From the NCBI GenBank assembly GCA_021234155.1, contig JAJEKV010000093.1, positions 434,001-498,000 of the forward strand: a DNA stretch of 64,000 nucleotides, in the 5' to 3' direction. Position numbers and translations under genes: made by a program. Origin of the DNA: Isoetes taiwanensis. Its lineage: Eukaryota > Streptophyta > Lycopodiopsida > Isoetales > Isoetaceae. A model generated the notes under the pieces. It saw nothing but the letters and a program-made list of their open reading frames with translations. It searched no databases and had not been told where the DNA came from. This document shows, in pieces, positions 21,761 through 32,148 of this stretch (position 1 is the stretch's first letter; each line of letters begins with the position of its first letter).

Positions 21761-23711
21761 CAGATGTCCCGGAATTCAACTATAAAATAAAAGCTGGATT
21801 GGATATGGGAGCCAGACTTGTTGCTGAATTGGGGGATGTTGGGGGATGCAGAATTGGAATAGGGCAGAGCTTTTCCATCCTTCCATTATTTACTTTTAGT
21901 CTGTTAGATATTTTCTATGGCTTTGAAAATAAAAAAAAAAAACTCATAGAGACCTCTTTTTTATTTAAAATTTTTTCCTCAACCAAATTCTAGCAAAAAG
22001 CATTTGCAAACATAATCAGATGATGTTTGTCATTTACAAGTAATTATTAGACAATACTTGCATAAGTAAAAATACTTACGACGTTACATGCTATATCATC
22101 TATAAAGCTGCAGATGACTTGCAAATACTAAATGAGTGGGAGATAGGAGTAGAGTATGCAACATAGTTCCTGAATGGATTTAGTCTACTATGCATAAAAG
22201 GCTCAAAAGGTAAAATGGAAAACAAGATGTCCATTTACACCAGATATCAATTCTCCCTGATGTAGTTGAGAATTGGCTCATTTCTTGCTTTCAACTTGCC
22301 CTGTATGAAATTCCTAGACCATAGAAGTTCACTTCTTTCAATGGTAGATAACATATTATTGCTATCTATAACAAGAATGGTTTTAGAGTCTACAACACTA
22401 TGGAACAAAGTATCTCGAAGCAACTGACCTTTCTGAAAAGAGAGCAACTAAAAAATGTCGACACAAGAACAATTTCTACAGTTCAATTATCCAAGTGAGT
22501 TTGTGAAAACCGCATCGAGATGACATCATCTCAATCTGACAAGAGCTCGACCAAAGATGCGTTAGAACATTCTCAACAAATCTAAATTCCTATCTGTGTA
22601 TCTGATGTATAGTTGTCATTGCTTTTAGCCATAGCATTCCTTGCAAGCTGCACATTGAAGTGGAATCATTTTGATCTTCAAATGAATCGAATTTAATTGG
22701 ATTGAACTGGTTTTTAACGTCCTCAGAGATCACACTTGAATGTATATAACCTCAGAATAGATATATTACACTCCCTACATAATGTAGACACTTGTAGAAA
22801 GATACTTGAATTTTATTTTATTTTCCTAATTTCTTATTTTCCTAAATTTCATATTCTAGTTTACACCAATACATGCATATTAGGGAGGCCACATGCCGCA
22901 TTTCGCCCTTTTAAATTTGCATCAAATATGCCCAACTTCCATCACCTTTTTTTGCAAGATGGTTTTGAACACAGTAACTTATAGTGTGAGTGTTAGAACC
23001 AAGCGGGCTCTGCTCGTCAAGGGCTTTGAAATGAAAAGGCAATTGCAAAAACTAAGGAATATTGAACCACCTTCTCAGATCCTGAGGAACCTTGAGGGTA
23101 TCTAAGGAAGTTTTAGAGATCTTCAAAAATCTCAAGGGAATTTTATTAGTATCAAAGAGAATTTTGGGGTATCAAATGAAATCTTATGAAATTTAAAGGT
23201 ATCTTAGTAGAACCTTGAGCGAACTAAATCGCTCTATCCTATAATCGCTCTATCCTAGCCATCGAAATAGGACATATTCCCAAGGATATGCCCTATTCCA
23301 AAACCACAGCCGTCCAACCCAAGTCAAGATGGGGTCAAAACCCCATTTCCACATCACCCTAAGGTGCATCAGAAAGTATTCAATTGAAGTCAACTGCGTA
23401 CATACGCACAAGTAACAAACAACTCAACCTGTTTTGCAAACATACAGTTAAACCACCATATCCGCTATGAAGCAAGTAAGGCCTCCTAAATGCATGGCCG
23501 AACCTCATTCTCTTCACGAACTGCAGACCAACCTGCTGCACATGTTACAGGACCTCCATTGCTGCTGAAGAATGGGCTCCTATGCATCCACTGCCATTCT
23601 GCCAACAAAGAACATAATGAAGCACGGGGAGTTGAAATTTAGCATGGGCTGCTGCAGCATAGGAGGAAGCATGGGGATTTGAACCCCCTGCCCAAAAGGC
23701 AGTTCCGAAAA

Positions 23712-23716
23712 ACCTC
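23712..23716. other. Target-site duplication ACCTC (left)
   Basis: ACCTC immediately precedes the retrotransposon's TGTGACG start. The identical ACCTC follows its last base at 33819-33823. Confidence 0.9.
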
Positions 23717-25692
23717 TGTGACGTTCCAAGTATTTATATGGTATACGTATAAATATATTGACACGTCACCCAGTATAGATACGCCACCATGGGGTATGGT
23801 AACCTAGGGGGTTGACTTAAAAGGGATTAAATTAGCTATGCTAATTTAATTATTAAGGATAATAACCTATAATTAAGGAACTCATATTTAAAAGGCATAA
23901 TTAAGTTAATTATGGTTTGGGAAGGCGCCAAGTGGCCACCATCGATTGGCTAACATGGTAATGCTAATTGAGACCAATAAGGTGGATCACCACCCCCATA
24001 TCAGCCACAATTCACCTTGAGCAGTGGAGTGCCACCCTTGTGACCAGAGCTGAGCGCCACCTTGAGCAGTTGGACGCCACCCTTGTGACCAGAGCTGAAC
24101 ACCAAGACCGAGAAGATGGAAATCCCCAATGATAACGGGTCCAGCAGAAACACATGTGGGTGGCTAGGGTAGTTGTGAATTCTAGGATAGCGCCCCTGTT
24201 GGGCACATGTTGGGTTGGTTGTCTGTTCTCTCTGTGTTTATACTCGTAGGAACTAACCCTTGATTGTAAAGGTAAGTTCATTCTCTTTATATTCTGATTC
24301 TGGGATTGCTTTCAAAGGATGGATTGTTAGTTTCTTTGCATAGTATTACTCTTGGAAATGGGGAATTCACGGGAGGGTAAAAGCATGTTAGGGTGTCCCT
24401 TAAAAAGTATTATTTAGTGACCAAAAAAGTACCTAAAAAGGTACCCAGGACTGGGTACTGGGTACTTGTGTAATATCTCAATAAAAGGTACATTCTAGAA
24501 CTTTTATATATATTTTGGTCTCCAGTAGCATTATCTTTATCTTAACTTTGAATATTAATGCGTCCTTGACTTTTATTTTGGACTTTTGTACTAGTTTTAA
24601 TGAAAATAAAAATGAGAAAGTACCCAGTTCTGAAGTACCTAGTGTATGTACTTTTGCAGGTTCCAAAAGTGGTACACCCTAACATGCTTTTACCCGGGAG
24701 GGTAGAGACCTCTGAGCCCATTTATTGTAGTATGCTCCTAGATAAAGCCCTGTATTATCCCATTAGATGCGGCCTGTGCACAAGAGCCCACCGGGTCATA
24801 GATGCTATGGACTGGCTTAGCACCAGACAAGGAACACAGTGGTGAAGTGGGGGTGGGGTCTTGCACGAACATAAAAGGCTCCTGAGACTCTACAGTGGGC
24901 TAGGCCTAATGGCCCGGCCCTACGAGCTAGGCTGGCCGGCGGGTATGGGTCCGACACTTCACGGTGCGAGAGGTGTGACCCGCATGGGGCATCTGTACTT
25001 TGAGTAGATTTAGGGTGAGTAAATTAAGTGCGAATCGCACGGGGGTCGCTTATGCGCACGCGTATTCTCTAGCTCACCCATGGAACCCTTGTGTTTACGG
25101 AAGGGGACGCTTCCGACCTGCCTCATCGGACCGAGGCTTCATGAACCTGGAGGTAGGCTCGGCGAGGGTGATGCCTCGAGCCTAGCGTCTCGAAGGCTAT
25201 AAGCGAAGCCATGGCGTGATTTCGACCCATCGCAAAGTGTGCAATGTGGGGGCGGATGGAGTGGACAACCCTAGCCCGATGTTCTATGCCGATAGCGCCC
25301 GGGTTATACCTCATGTCGCGCTGATCTCTTGAGGCGGAGCCGTCGATCTATCCTCGCGTGAGTCTACGAACGAGGGGTAGAACACGGGGTTTGGGGTGTT
25401 TTCTTAGGTTTAGATGCATATTCTTTGCCGTTGGTATTTGGATGGATGTGCCACCCCCCGTGGTGGTTATTTATATGTGATTTATCTTTGTGTGCTAACC
25501 CTTGTATTCACGCAGCGGCGTAGAAGCCCATTGAAGGCGTGGGCGAATGACCCCTCTGTGTCCTTCACTTGGCGTCTTATTATAGGCGGCCCGAGTTAGG
25601 CGGAGGGGCCACGCTTATGGCAAGTCGGTTGCCATGGGAGGAAAGTCCCGTATGTATCACGGTAGGGTCGTATATGTTCGAGGCGCCCGCCA
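23717..25692 (+). mobile_element. 5' LTR of Ty3/gypsy-type retrotransposon
   Basis: It starts TGTGACGTTCC and ends CA at 25692. The first ~600 bp match the 3' LTR (32149-33818) almost perfectly, showing a recent insertion. Without the 325-bp insertion (element plus duplicated target) at 24376-24700 its length is ~1.65 kb, comparable to the 1.67-kb 3' LTR. The GC-rich second half differs from the 3' LTR by clustered small indels. Confidence 0.9.
24376..24694. mobile_element. 319-bp TIR element inserted in the 5' LTR
   Basis: Terminal inverted repeats are perfect over about 21 bp (GGTAAAAGCATGTTAGGG…). It is flanked by CGGGAG on both sides (24370-24375, 24695-24700). The 3' LTR has the uninterrupted site with a single CGGGAG at 32804-32809, which proves insertion after the LTRs formed. 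It is non-coding. The 6-bp duplication is unusual, so the superfamily is open. Confidence 0.9.
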
Positions 25693-25694
25693 GA

Positions 25695-25706
25695 TGGTAT
25701 CGAGCC
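25695..25706 (+). other. Primer binding site, tRNA-iMet-like
   Basis: TGGTATCGAGCC begins 2 nt after the 5' LTR end. It matches the usual plant initiator-Met site TGGTATCAGAGC apart from a small deletion. Confidence 0.8.
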
Positions 25707-26401
25707 GTGATTTGGTTTTTCGAAATCATAGCACTGACTAAACCCTAACTCGCTAGTTCGGTAGTTAGGAGAGAGAGTTTAAGCAAGAGTGATTGTTTAA
25801 GTCTTTGATGTTTGGTTTGGTGCTAGGTTAATGTAATAGACTGTAAGTCCTTAAGAAGTCTGGGCCAACTGGAAGACCCAAGTTTCGAAGAGCTATAACT
25901 TTTTGTAGGTAGCTCGGATGAAGGCGAAAACGGCTTCAATGGATCGGGCACCTCTCAAATACCCTAGGGGGCACGTCTCCCGAGGTCAAAAAGACAACAG
26001 GCCGCCGAAAAATGAAAAGGGGCGCTGCTGTACTCAGAGGTGTTTCTTTTGAAAAATTAAAGCCGCATAAGCAACGCAGCGCCCCATACGGTCGCGCGTA
26101 TTTTTATACGCGCCCGTTTAAAAATTTTTATAAAAAAATTAATATTTTTTTTGAAAAATTTAATAAAAAAGTTAAAAGTTAAAATTTGAATTTTGAGATA
26201 TATTTTTGGACGTGTGCTTTCTCTGAGCGCCCTTTTCCGCCATAACCGCCGGACTTAAGCTCCAAACTCGCCATAGCTGACCTCCACGCCTCCCTTGCAT
26301 CTGCCCTACACCTCAGCGCCCTTACTTACTCCTTAGCGCCGTCCATCCTTGCCTGGGCGCCTCACCTTCCTCCTCCCTTGCTGTTCTTTGCTAGTACAAC
26401 C

Positions 26402-27026
26402 ATGTCGCGCTTTAAGCTAACCGTGGACTTGAAGAAGTTGAGCGTATTTCAGTTATTTGCCGCGCTAGTCGAGCATCTTGCCGACGAAGACCCTATGATA
26501 GATACTATTCTTGGTCTTTTCGTCAAGCACTTTGTCGAGGACCGAAGAGTCCCCTACCCTATCTTCCATTTCAACGAGCGCTTCCTTATCAAGTTGAATG
26601 AAGCCGATCAGGCCTACACTCTCGTGGAGCAGCCGGACCATGCATGGGCTGTGGTTAAGTTTTACCCTCGCCCGGGACGGATAGCGACCTGCCGAGCTTA
26701 TTCGAAATGAAGCCCAGAGGATCATGCATCTTGCGAGAGTGGAAGACTTGCAGCAGATAGCCAGTGCTCCACCGGACATAAGGATGGACCGCTTCTATTA
26801 CTTGGGAAAGGGCCGTATACTCACATACCAAGAATACTTTAATCTTCCTACCTTTTCTTGGAATGAAGGCCTACTTGACTTCATTTTTGAAAATGTTACG
26901 CCAAGGTTTAGCCAATGCCACGGAATCCATCCAAGAAGACATGCGAACACACCGCCGGACCGGTACCATCTTGAGATTGCCCGGCGCGATACAAATGCGT
27001 CCCGGATAAAGAGGCGAGGGGGCTAA
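26402..27026 (+). CDS. Retrotransposon extra ORF, N-terminal part (unknown; may join histone-H3 part)
   Basis: An ATG at 26402 follows a ~700-bp leader after the PBS. The frame encodes a compact, mostly helical-looking segment (MSRFKLTVDLKKLSVFQLF…, LADEDPMIDTILGLFVKHFV), stops at 26710, and continues in a neighbouring frame at 26724-27026 (MDRFYYLGKGRILTYQEYF, FSWNEGLLDFIFENVTPRF). No gag, zinc-knuckle or protease motif is visible and the family is not recognised. The following 27030-27245 is basic and G-rich with broken frames. This ORF may originally have run into the histone-H3 frame at 27246. Confidence 0.45.
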
Positions 27027-27245
27027 GAGAGAGGCGGCTCAAAAGGAAGGGGAGGACCTTCATAGCCAGCCAGGCGAGAACCGGCAGGTGGATCAACAAG
27101 CAGAACCCCGATGTTGACCCAGCGGGACCTAAAAGGGCGGGCGAGCGTTAACCCCGGGAAACCCGGACATGCGGCGGCGTGAACCATCCGGCAGACCCAC
27201 GGGGAACCCCAAAGAAGAAGCGATGGGGGGCGGGGTAACCGAACA

Positions 27246-27713
27246 TTGAAGAGAAAGAAAACCAAACCCGTGAAGAGTGGGGTGCACTATAAGACCCGAC
27301 TGCAGCAGGATGCAACCATTGCTAAGAAGACATCGGCTCAGAGACGGGAGCACATCGTCCAGCGGACAAAGCATCCTTTGACAGGCGGCAAATCCATTCC
27401 GTCGCTTAAGGCGACCCTCAAGCCGCGGAAGCCCCATAGGTATCGACCCGGCACGGTAGCTCTTCGAGAGATACGTAAGTATCAGAAGACTACCGAGCCA
27501 TTGATCCGCCGGCTTCCCTTCCAGCGGCTTGTACGGGAGATCACCCAGGACTTCAAAACCGACCTAAGGTTTCAAGCTTTTGCGGTCCTCGCCTTACAGG
27601 AGGCTGCCGAGGCTTATCTCATTGAACTTTTGAGCGACGCCAACCTTTGCGCCATACACGCAAAGAGGGTCACTATTATGCCCAAGGACCTTCACTTGGC
27701 ACGAAGGATCTGA
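27246..27713 (+). CDS. Histone H3-like protein encoded inside the LTR retrotransposon
   Basis: A 155-codon ATG frame encodes a complete histone-H3 fold after an aberrant N-terminal tail. From about residue 65 it reads [20 protein letters not shown], then [20 protein letters not shown] (alpha-1 and loop 1), then [15 protein letters not shown] (alpha-2) and [20 protein letters not shown] followed by RRI and TGA. Loop 1 has the canonical H3 length, unlike CENH3. The tail keeps RTK and TGGK, as around H3 K4 and K14, but is rearranged and preceded by ~45 extra K/R-rich residues. The usual last residues after RRI are missing. Core substitutions are conservative, implying past selection. It lies between the PBS and the integrase remnant, in the element's sense direction. 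AT-rich DNA with a poly-A run follows. Confidence 0.9.
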   Translation: MKRKKTKPVKSGVHYKTRLQQDATIAKKTSAQRREHIVQRTKHPLTGGKSIPSLKATLKPRKPHRYRPGTVALREIRKYQKTTEPLIRRLPFQRLVREITQDFKTDLRFQAFAVLALQEAAEAYLIELLSDANLCAIHAKRVTIMPKDLHLARRI

Positions 27714-27926
27714 GGGGATTTTAGATGATTAGGCGACCGTCTTTTTCCCTTGTAAAAATTTTTGTAACTTATCCATGTACTAGTCCCGTTTTGGGGGTTA
27801 TGAATATAAAAAAAAAAATGACTTTCTTTTTTTCCTTTTCGAAAAAAAAAGTAATAATGAAAATAAACATATTATTAATTAAATAATAATTAATAACAAT
27901 AACTTTGGGAAAACGTGCCCAAAAAG

Positions 27927-27933
27927 TATAAAA
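27927..27933 (+). promoter_or_regulatory. TATA-like box upstream of the 28012 frame
   Basis: TATAAAA lies 79 bp before the ATG at 28012, after ~200 bp of AT-rich spacer. It is a possible internal promoter for the next extra ORF; position and sequence are the only support. Confidence 0.3.
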
Positions 27934-28011
27934 CCCCTTTTTGGCCATTAGAGTTTCATTTTCCCTTCTTGCTTCTGCGCCTCCTTTCTCCTCCTTTGCG
28001 CCTTCACCCCT

Positions 28012-29397
28012 CATGGGCCGCCCAACATTGCAGCAGTGGTATTTGGACGGAGAGCATTGGGACCCTGCGGTTCCCTTTGATCTTCTTCACCCCTACCTGC
28101 TTCAGCAGGTAGATCTTATCTCCAACATGCAGGCTCATCCAGATTATGCTGTTTTCCTTAGTTCTATTGTGAGGAGATTGTACCTGCATGCGTTTACAAT
28201 GAAGACGATGAGCAGCTCTATCTTGACTTTCATACCCTGCACCAGATGTTAGGGGGTGATGAGCATGGCCGCAACGTCATCAAAGGCATCAGACGGCGAG
28301 GGACCGACCTCCCTATAGTTACAATAGATCGGGAAACTTGTTTTGAGGCCCGATTTGCACTGGCCATTATCATGGACCAGTACATAGAGAATGAGGAGAT
28401 TCCTGCTGAGCATTCTTCTACGCCTCTACCTCGACCTGGGAAGATGGCGAAGTCGTCGTGGCGCAGGATTTTTTGTAGGTGGAAGGAACTTGCCACGAAG
28501 CCCCCTGCCGGCCGACGAAAGCCCTCAAGCTCGAAGGGTTAAACCTTTTTCCTGCCGTACTCTTGAATAACCAAGAGTACCTGATCTTTGAGGATATTAT
28601 GTGGGCCTACTGGCGTTCTTCTGGGATCCGCCCGTTAAGAAAATAGAGATTCTCTATGATCTTGCGGAGTATTACAAAAGATGACTTCATTGACTTCACC
28701 ACGGTTGTGCAACCCGCACAAGTAGAGAGCCTATTGGCATATCGGCCCGGGAGAGCAAGAGCCGTTGAGACTCTTACGTCGCCGCCCAGTTCTTCTTGAA
28801 AGTGACACACCCGACCTCGGAAGAAGCGGTTTGCGGCCCGGTCGGCCTTCTCTCTCGGATCCGCCTTTGCAAATCACCATGGGAGAGGTGGATCAGGGCC
28901 GAGGAAGACCTTTGGGACACCAAGGTCAGCCTTAAGGATGACATGGAAGAAGAAGAGGAGGAGAAGCTTCCCACCAACTTCTGAGGAAAGAACCAGGAGA
29001 CCTCCACAGGCCACCAGTTAGGGCAATGGGGAACCATGTGGCCCGATTCTTTCTCTCGACCTTCCGCCAAGGAGAGGTGCTATTTTTCTCCAAGAACCTT
29101 GGGCCTTCTTACGAAGCTTCTTGATGGGCTCAGAGCCATATCCACTTCACGGGCCATAAGAAGATTGACTATCACGTCACCACCATTACTTTGGTCCGTA
29201 GAGATTTGGCTATAGCAGCATTGGGGGATGTGGCGGGCTGCGCTAACATGCGCCTCCTTGTGGCGGCACCTTTGGCTACTTGCTTACCCCCTGAGGCAGC
29301 AGCTCGAGCCGCCCTCTCTGCTAGCCCTAGCGCCGCTTTGATGCGTTACCGTCCACCTCCTCAGCCAATGGACGAAGACGAGGGACCTAGCTCCTAA
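28012..29397 (+). pseudogene. Retrotransposon extra ORF, unknown protein, frame-broken
   Basis: It starts MGRPTLQQWYLDGEHWDPAV and reads PFDLLHPYLLQQVDLI. Near 28170-28190 it shifts to the frame holding QLYLDFHTLHQMLGGDEHGR and RETCFEARFALAIIMDQYIE, which ends at 28542. Further coding-like pieces continue in shifting frames (29030-29100 FFLSTFRQGEVLFFSKN; 29150-29397 ending RPPPQPMDEDEGPSS). Not recognised as gag or pol. Several frame changes fall in GC-rich stretches. Confidence 0.35.
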
Positions 29398-29569
29398 GCA
29401 ATTGTATTATGTATTTTGCATTTGAAATAGCTGTAAAATTTTCATTGGCAATGTCTTAAGCCATGGTTATCACTCGTGATGAGTATCCTTTATGATTACT
29501 GTCTATTGTATCAATTCAATACATAATGCCAATATAAATTTGAATAATTCTCTTCCATGACGAGTCGTT

Positions 29570-30037
29570 ATGCCTCCTGGAATTGTTTGCACTATATACT
29601 CATTCCGCCGTTTTGCAGAAGAAACACTAGAGGAGTACGAAGAGAGGATCACAGACCAGATATTGAGGGATGACCAAGGACCTCCTGAACAAGATTACGG
29701 CCAAAGATACGGCGAGTATCCGGAACGAGAAAGTGACGATGAGATAGAGGAACCTGCAGAGCCAGAAGAACCTTATGACCCAGACAAGGGGATGGAAATA
29801 GTTACCCTCCTCCGGGAACGGGCTTTCGACGACCTGAAATGGACCCTTTGCCGCACTTGGGACTATTGGAATATGTCCAGACATGAAGCCTTCGAGGATG
29901 CCAATGACCACCTGTGGCAAATCTTCTACGCTCTAAGGAGGCTTTTCAATCTCCTCATTATTAGCCCCACTTGGGATTATCAACCCGTTATCATCCAGGC
30001 TTGGGCACGTTACAAGCTCGTCAGAGCTGTACGTTAG
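29570..30037 (+). CDS. Retrotransposon extra ORF, acidic unknown protein (155 aa)
   Basis: An intact ATG frame. Residues 15-75 are strongly acidic (ESDDEIEEPAEPEEPYDPD). The C-terminal half is aromatic-rich and probably helical (LKWTLCRTWDYWNMSRHEAF, LWQIFYALRRLFNLL). No known family was recognised. It lies between other extra ORFs, in the sense direction of the element. Confidence 0.5.
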   Translation: MPPGIVCTIYSFRRFAEETLEEYEERITDQILRDDQGPPEQDYGQRYGEYPERESDDEIEEPAEPEEPYDPDKGMEIVTLLRERAFDDLKWTLCRTWDYWNMSRHEAFEDANDHLWQIFYALRRLFNLLIISPTWDYQPVIIQAWARYKLVRAVR

Positions 30038-30344
30038 AGTGTGCGCTATTCGGTCATGTATTCCTTTGCAAACCCCTAAGCCGGATCTTCCAGTTTTGTG
30101 TTCCTATGCTTCAGTATGACCAAGGAAGTGGCCTGTATCAGGTCCACTTATATGTATTATATAACTATAAGCTTATAACTAATTTCAGTGTGAAGATTTC
30201 CAATGTAACAGTTACTTCGCTTATAATTAAAATCTTCAATCGTTTTTCGTGTTCACTTTGTTTTCTCGACACTACCTAAAATGATCTTGCTGTGAGACTT
30301 AATGTTACTGCAATTTTGCTTATATCGTCTTATGTTTAATATAG

Positions 30345-30688
30345 ACGGCGCACGCAACGCCGCCTGGCAGACACCCTCAAACGCCAGTCGGTTAACACCC
30401 GAACAAGAATTGATGTTGATGAAAAGACAGCTAGGCGAGTTACAGGCCTATGTGTTGCATGCTAACCCACCACAGCATGTACAAGAAGACGGACCGGAGT
30501 TACCTCCGTTGCCGCCTAGTCCACCTACACAGCAGCCGTCCCCACCAGAAACTAGCCCTGTACCTGCGCAAAAGAGGCCCCAGTCTAAACGCCGACGGAG
30601 TTCCTCTAAAGGCAGTGCCACCTCCTCGGAATCTGCCACTTCAATGTCGTCTGAGTCGTCCGCCTCATCCAGACCAAGCTTGCTATGA
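30345..30688 (+). CDS. Retrotransposon extra ORF with Pro/Ser-rich tail, truncated by integrase junction
   Basis: The frame reads RLTPEQELMLMKRQLGELQA (coiled-coil-like), a proline-rich linker, a basic QKRPQSKRRRSSSKG patch, then an SSES-type serine run. It runs out of frame exactly where integrase coding sequence begins (~30668-30675). The start codon is uncertain because the open frame reaches back to 30302. Not recognised. Confidence 0.4.
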
Positions 30689-31566
30689 GCACCGCATATC
30701 ATCCTCAGACGGATGGTCAGACAGAGCGTACCAATCGTATTATAGAGGATATGCTACAAAGTTATGTGTGGAGTAAGCAATCCCAATGGGCTGACTATAT
30801 TTATCTAGTTGAGTTTGCCTATAACAGTATGAAACAGGAGTCTATGTCTCCCTTCATGATAAATTATGGTTATCAATGCCTAACTCCCGACACATGGCAT
30901 AACCCCGTTTCCAAAGTGGAGGTTTCTCAGCAACTCCTCTTGGAAATGCAAGCTCTCGTTGAAGAAGTTCGTGGGTACTTACTAGCGGCACGCAGTCGTC
31001 AAAAGAGTGTTGCAGATAAGCACAGAACCCCACGAGTCTTCCAGGTGGGTGAATCAGTTTGGCTTAAGATTAAAGTAAAACAAGCCAAGCTTAAGATTGG
31101 TAACTGCAAGAAATTGGCACCCAGATGGGCTGGGCCGTTCAAGATCATTGAACGTGTTGGGGAACAGGCATATCGCCTCGATTTGCCACCCCGCTTGAAG
31201 ATCCACAAGGTCTTTCATGTGAGTCTTCTAAAACAGCACACCCCAGATCCAGACGAGATCTTGGATACACCCACCCTACTTGAAATGACAGAAGAGCAAT
31301 TGAATATAGTGCCTGAAGCTCTTCTTGATCGAGCATATAAGCAGACTCGAAGGACCCAGCTGCTGCAATACTTGGTCAAGTGGAAACACTTGCCAGTGGA
31401 GGATGCTACGTGGATGATGGAAACAGACCTTGAGAAACACTATCCGGACTTCATGCGCGAATCTCAAGGCCGCACCATCAACGATGCTATCAACCCCGCT
31501 CCCGGCGGTAAGCCTGAAGGCTTGATTCGCCGAGAATCAGGCAGTAGAAGGGTAGATGCATCGTAG
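30676..31566 (+). CDS. Ty3/gypsy integrase C-terminal part plus chromodomain (partial)
   Basis: The frame enters at the integrase core motif KLAMSTAYHPQTDGQTERTN, typical of plant chromovirus-type elements. It continues through the conserved GYQCLTPDT region, the GPF.I-type C-terminal domain (RWAGPFKIIERVGEQAYRL), LHKVFHVSLLK-like (IHKVFHVSLLKQHTPDP) and a chromodomain (LLQYLVKWKHLPVEDATWMM). The zinc-binding HHCC and first catalytic Asp residues are missing because upstream pol is absent. Such integrases insert retroviral-type cDNA, and the chromodomain steers site choice. This copy cannot be active alone. Confidence 0.92.
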   Translation, partial: KLAMSTAYHPQTDGQTERTNRIIEDMLQSYVWSKQSQWADYIYLVEFAYNSMKQESMSPFMINYGYQCLTPDTWHNPVSKVEVSQQLLLEMQALVEEVRGYLLAARSRQKSVADKHRTPRVFQVGESVWLKIKVKQAKLKIGNCKKLAPRWAGPFKIIERVGEQAYRLDLPPRLKIHKVFHVSLLKQHTPDPDEILDTPTLLEMTEEQLNIVPEALLDRAYKQTRRTQLLQYLVKWKHLPVEDATWMMETDLEKHYPDFMRESQGRTINDAINPAPGGKPEGLIRRESGSRRVDAS

Positions 31567-32135
31567 TTGACAACAGTTACCGATGATGGGATCACCTTCG
31601 TGTTCCTTAGGACGTCGTGTACTGTCAATGTGCACACGACCGCCAACTGCTTGTAAAGCATCTAGATGATAGCCGCATTCATCTTGGCTATAATAGGAAC
31701 TTGACCATTCCTTACGCCGCAATGAATTGTGAACCATAGGCATGATAGGTTCCTTGTAGATAAATTTTCTTTTATTTTTTTAGGGGGTGGACCCTTCAAC
31801 CACAACCTAATTATTTTATCTATACAGACTGATATATTGACATGTGCAGGCCAGTGAGCAGTACGTGACCTGCCCATGTTAGAGGGTTGCTGATGGCCCG
31901 ATTTCTTCACTTTATGTTTTCTACATGTTTTGTTTGTTGTTCCATTGATGTTGGTATTGTTGGTCCTTGAACTTTTTTTAATTATGATAATCATGTGAAC
32001 TGCACTTTGGTGCTTAAACTATTCTAAACTTTGAAGTTTTAATATATTACCTTCTGAAATAAGGAATTTCCTTCCTTCCTAATGTCATTTACTATATTTG
32101 TATCTAACCCCAATGCTGAGGACAGCATTAATTCT

Positions 32136-32148
32136 AAGGAGGGGAGAA
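32136..32148 (+). other. Polypurine tract
   Basis: AAGGAGGGGAGAA lies directly before the 3' LTR start at 32149, the standard plus-strand primer position. Confidence 0.85.

Noticed and set aside
27246..27713. Centromeric histone CENH3
   Set aside because: Loop 1 has normal H3 length and sequence ([10 protein letters not shown]), and the core is close to canonical H3 rather than CENH3.
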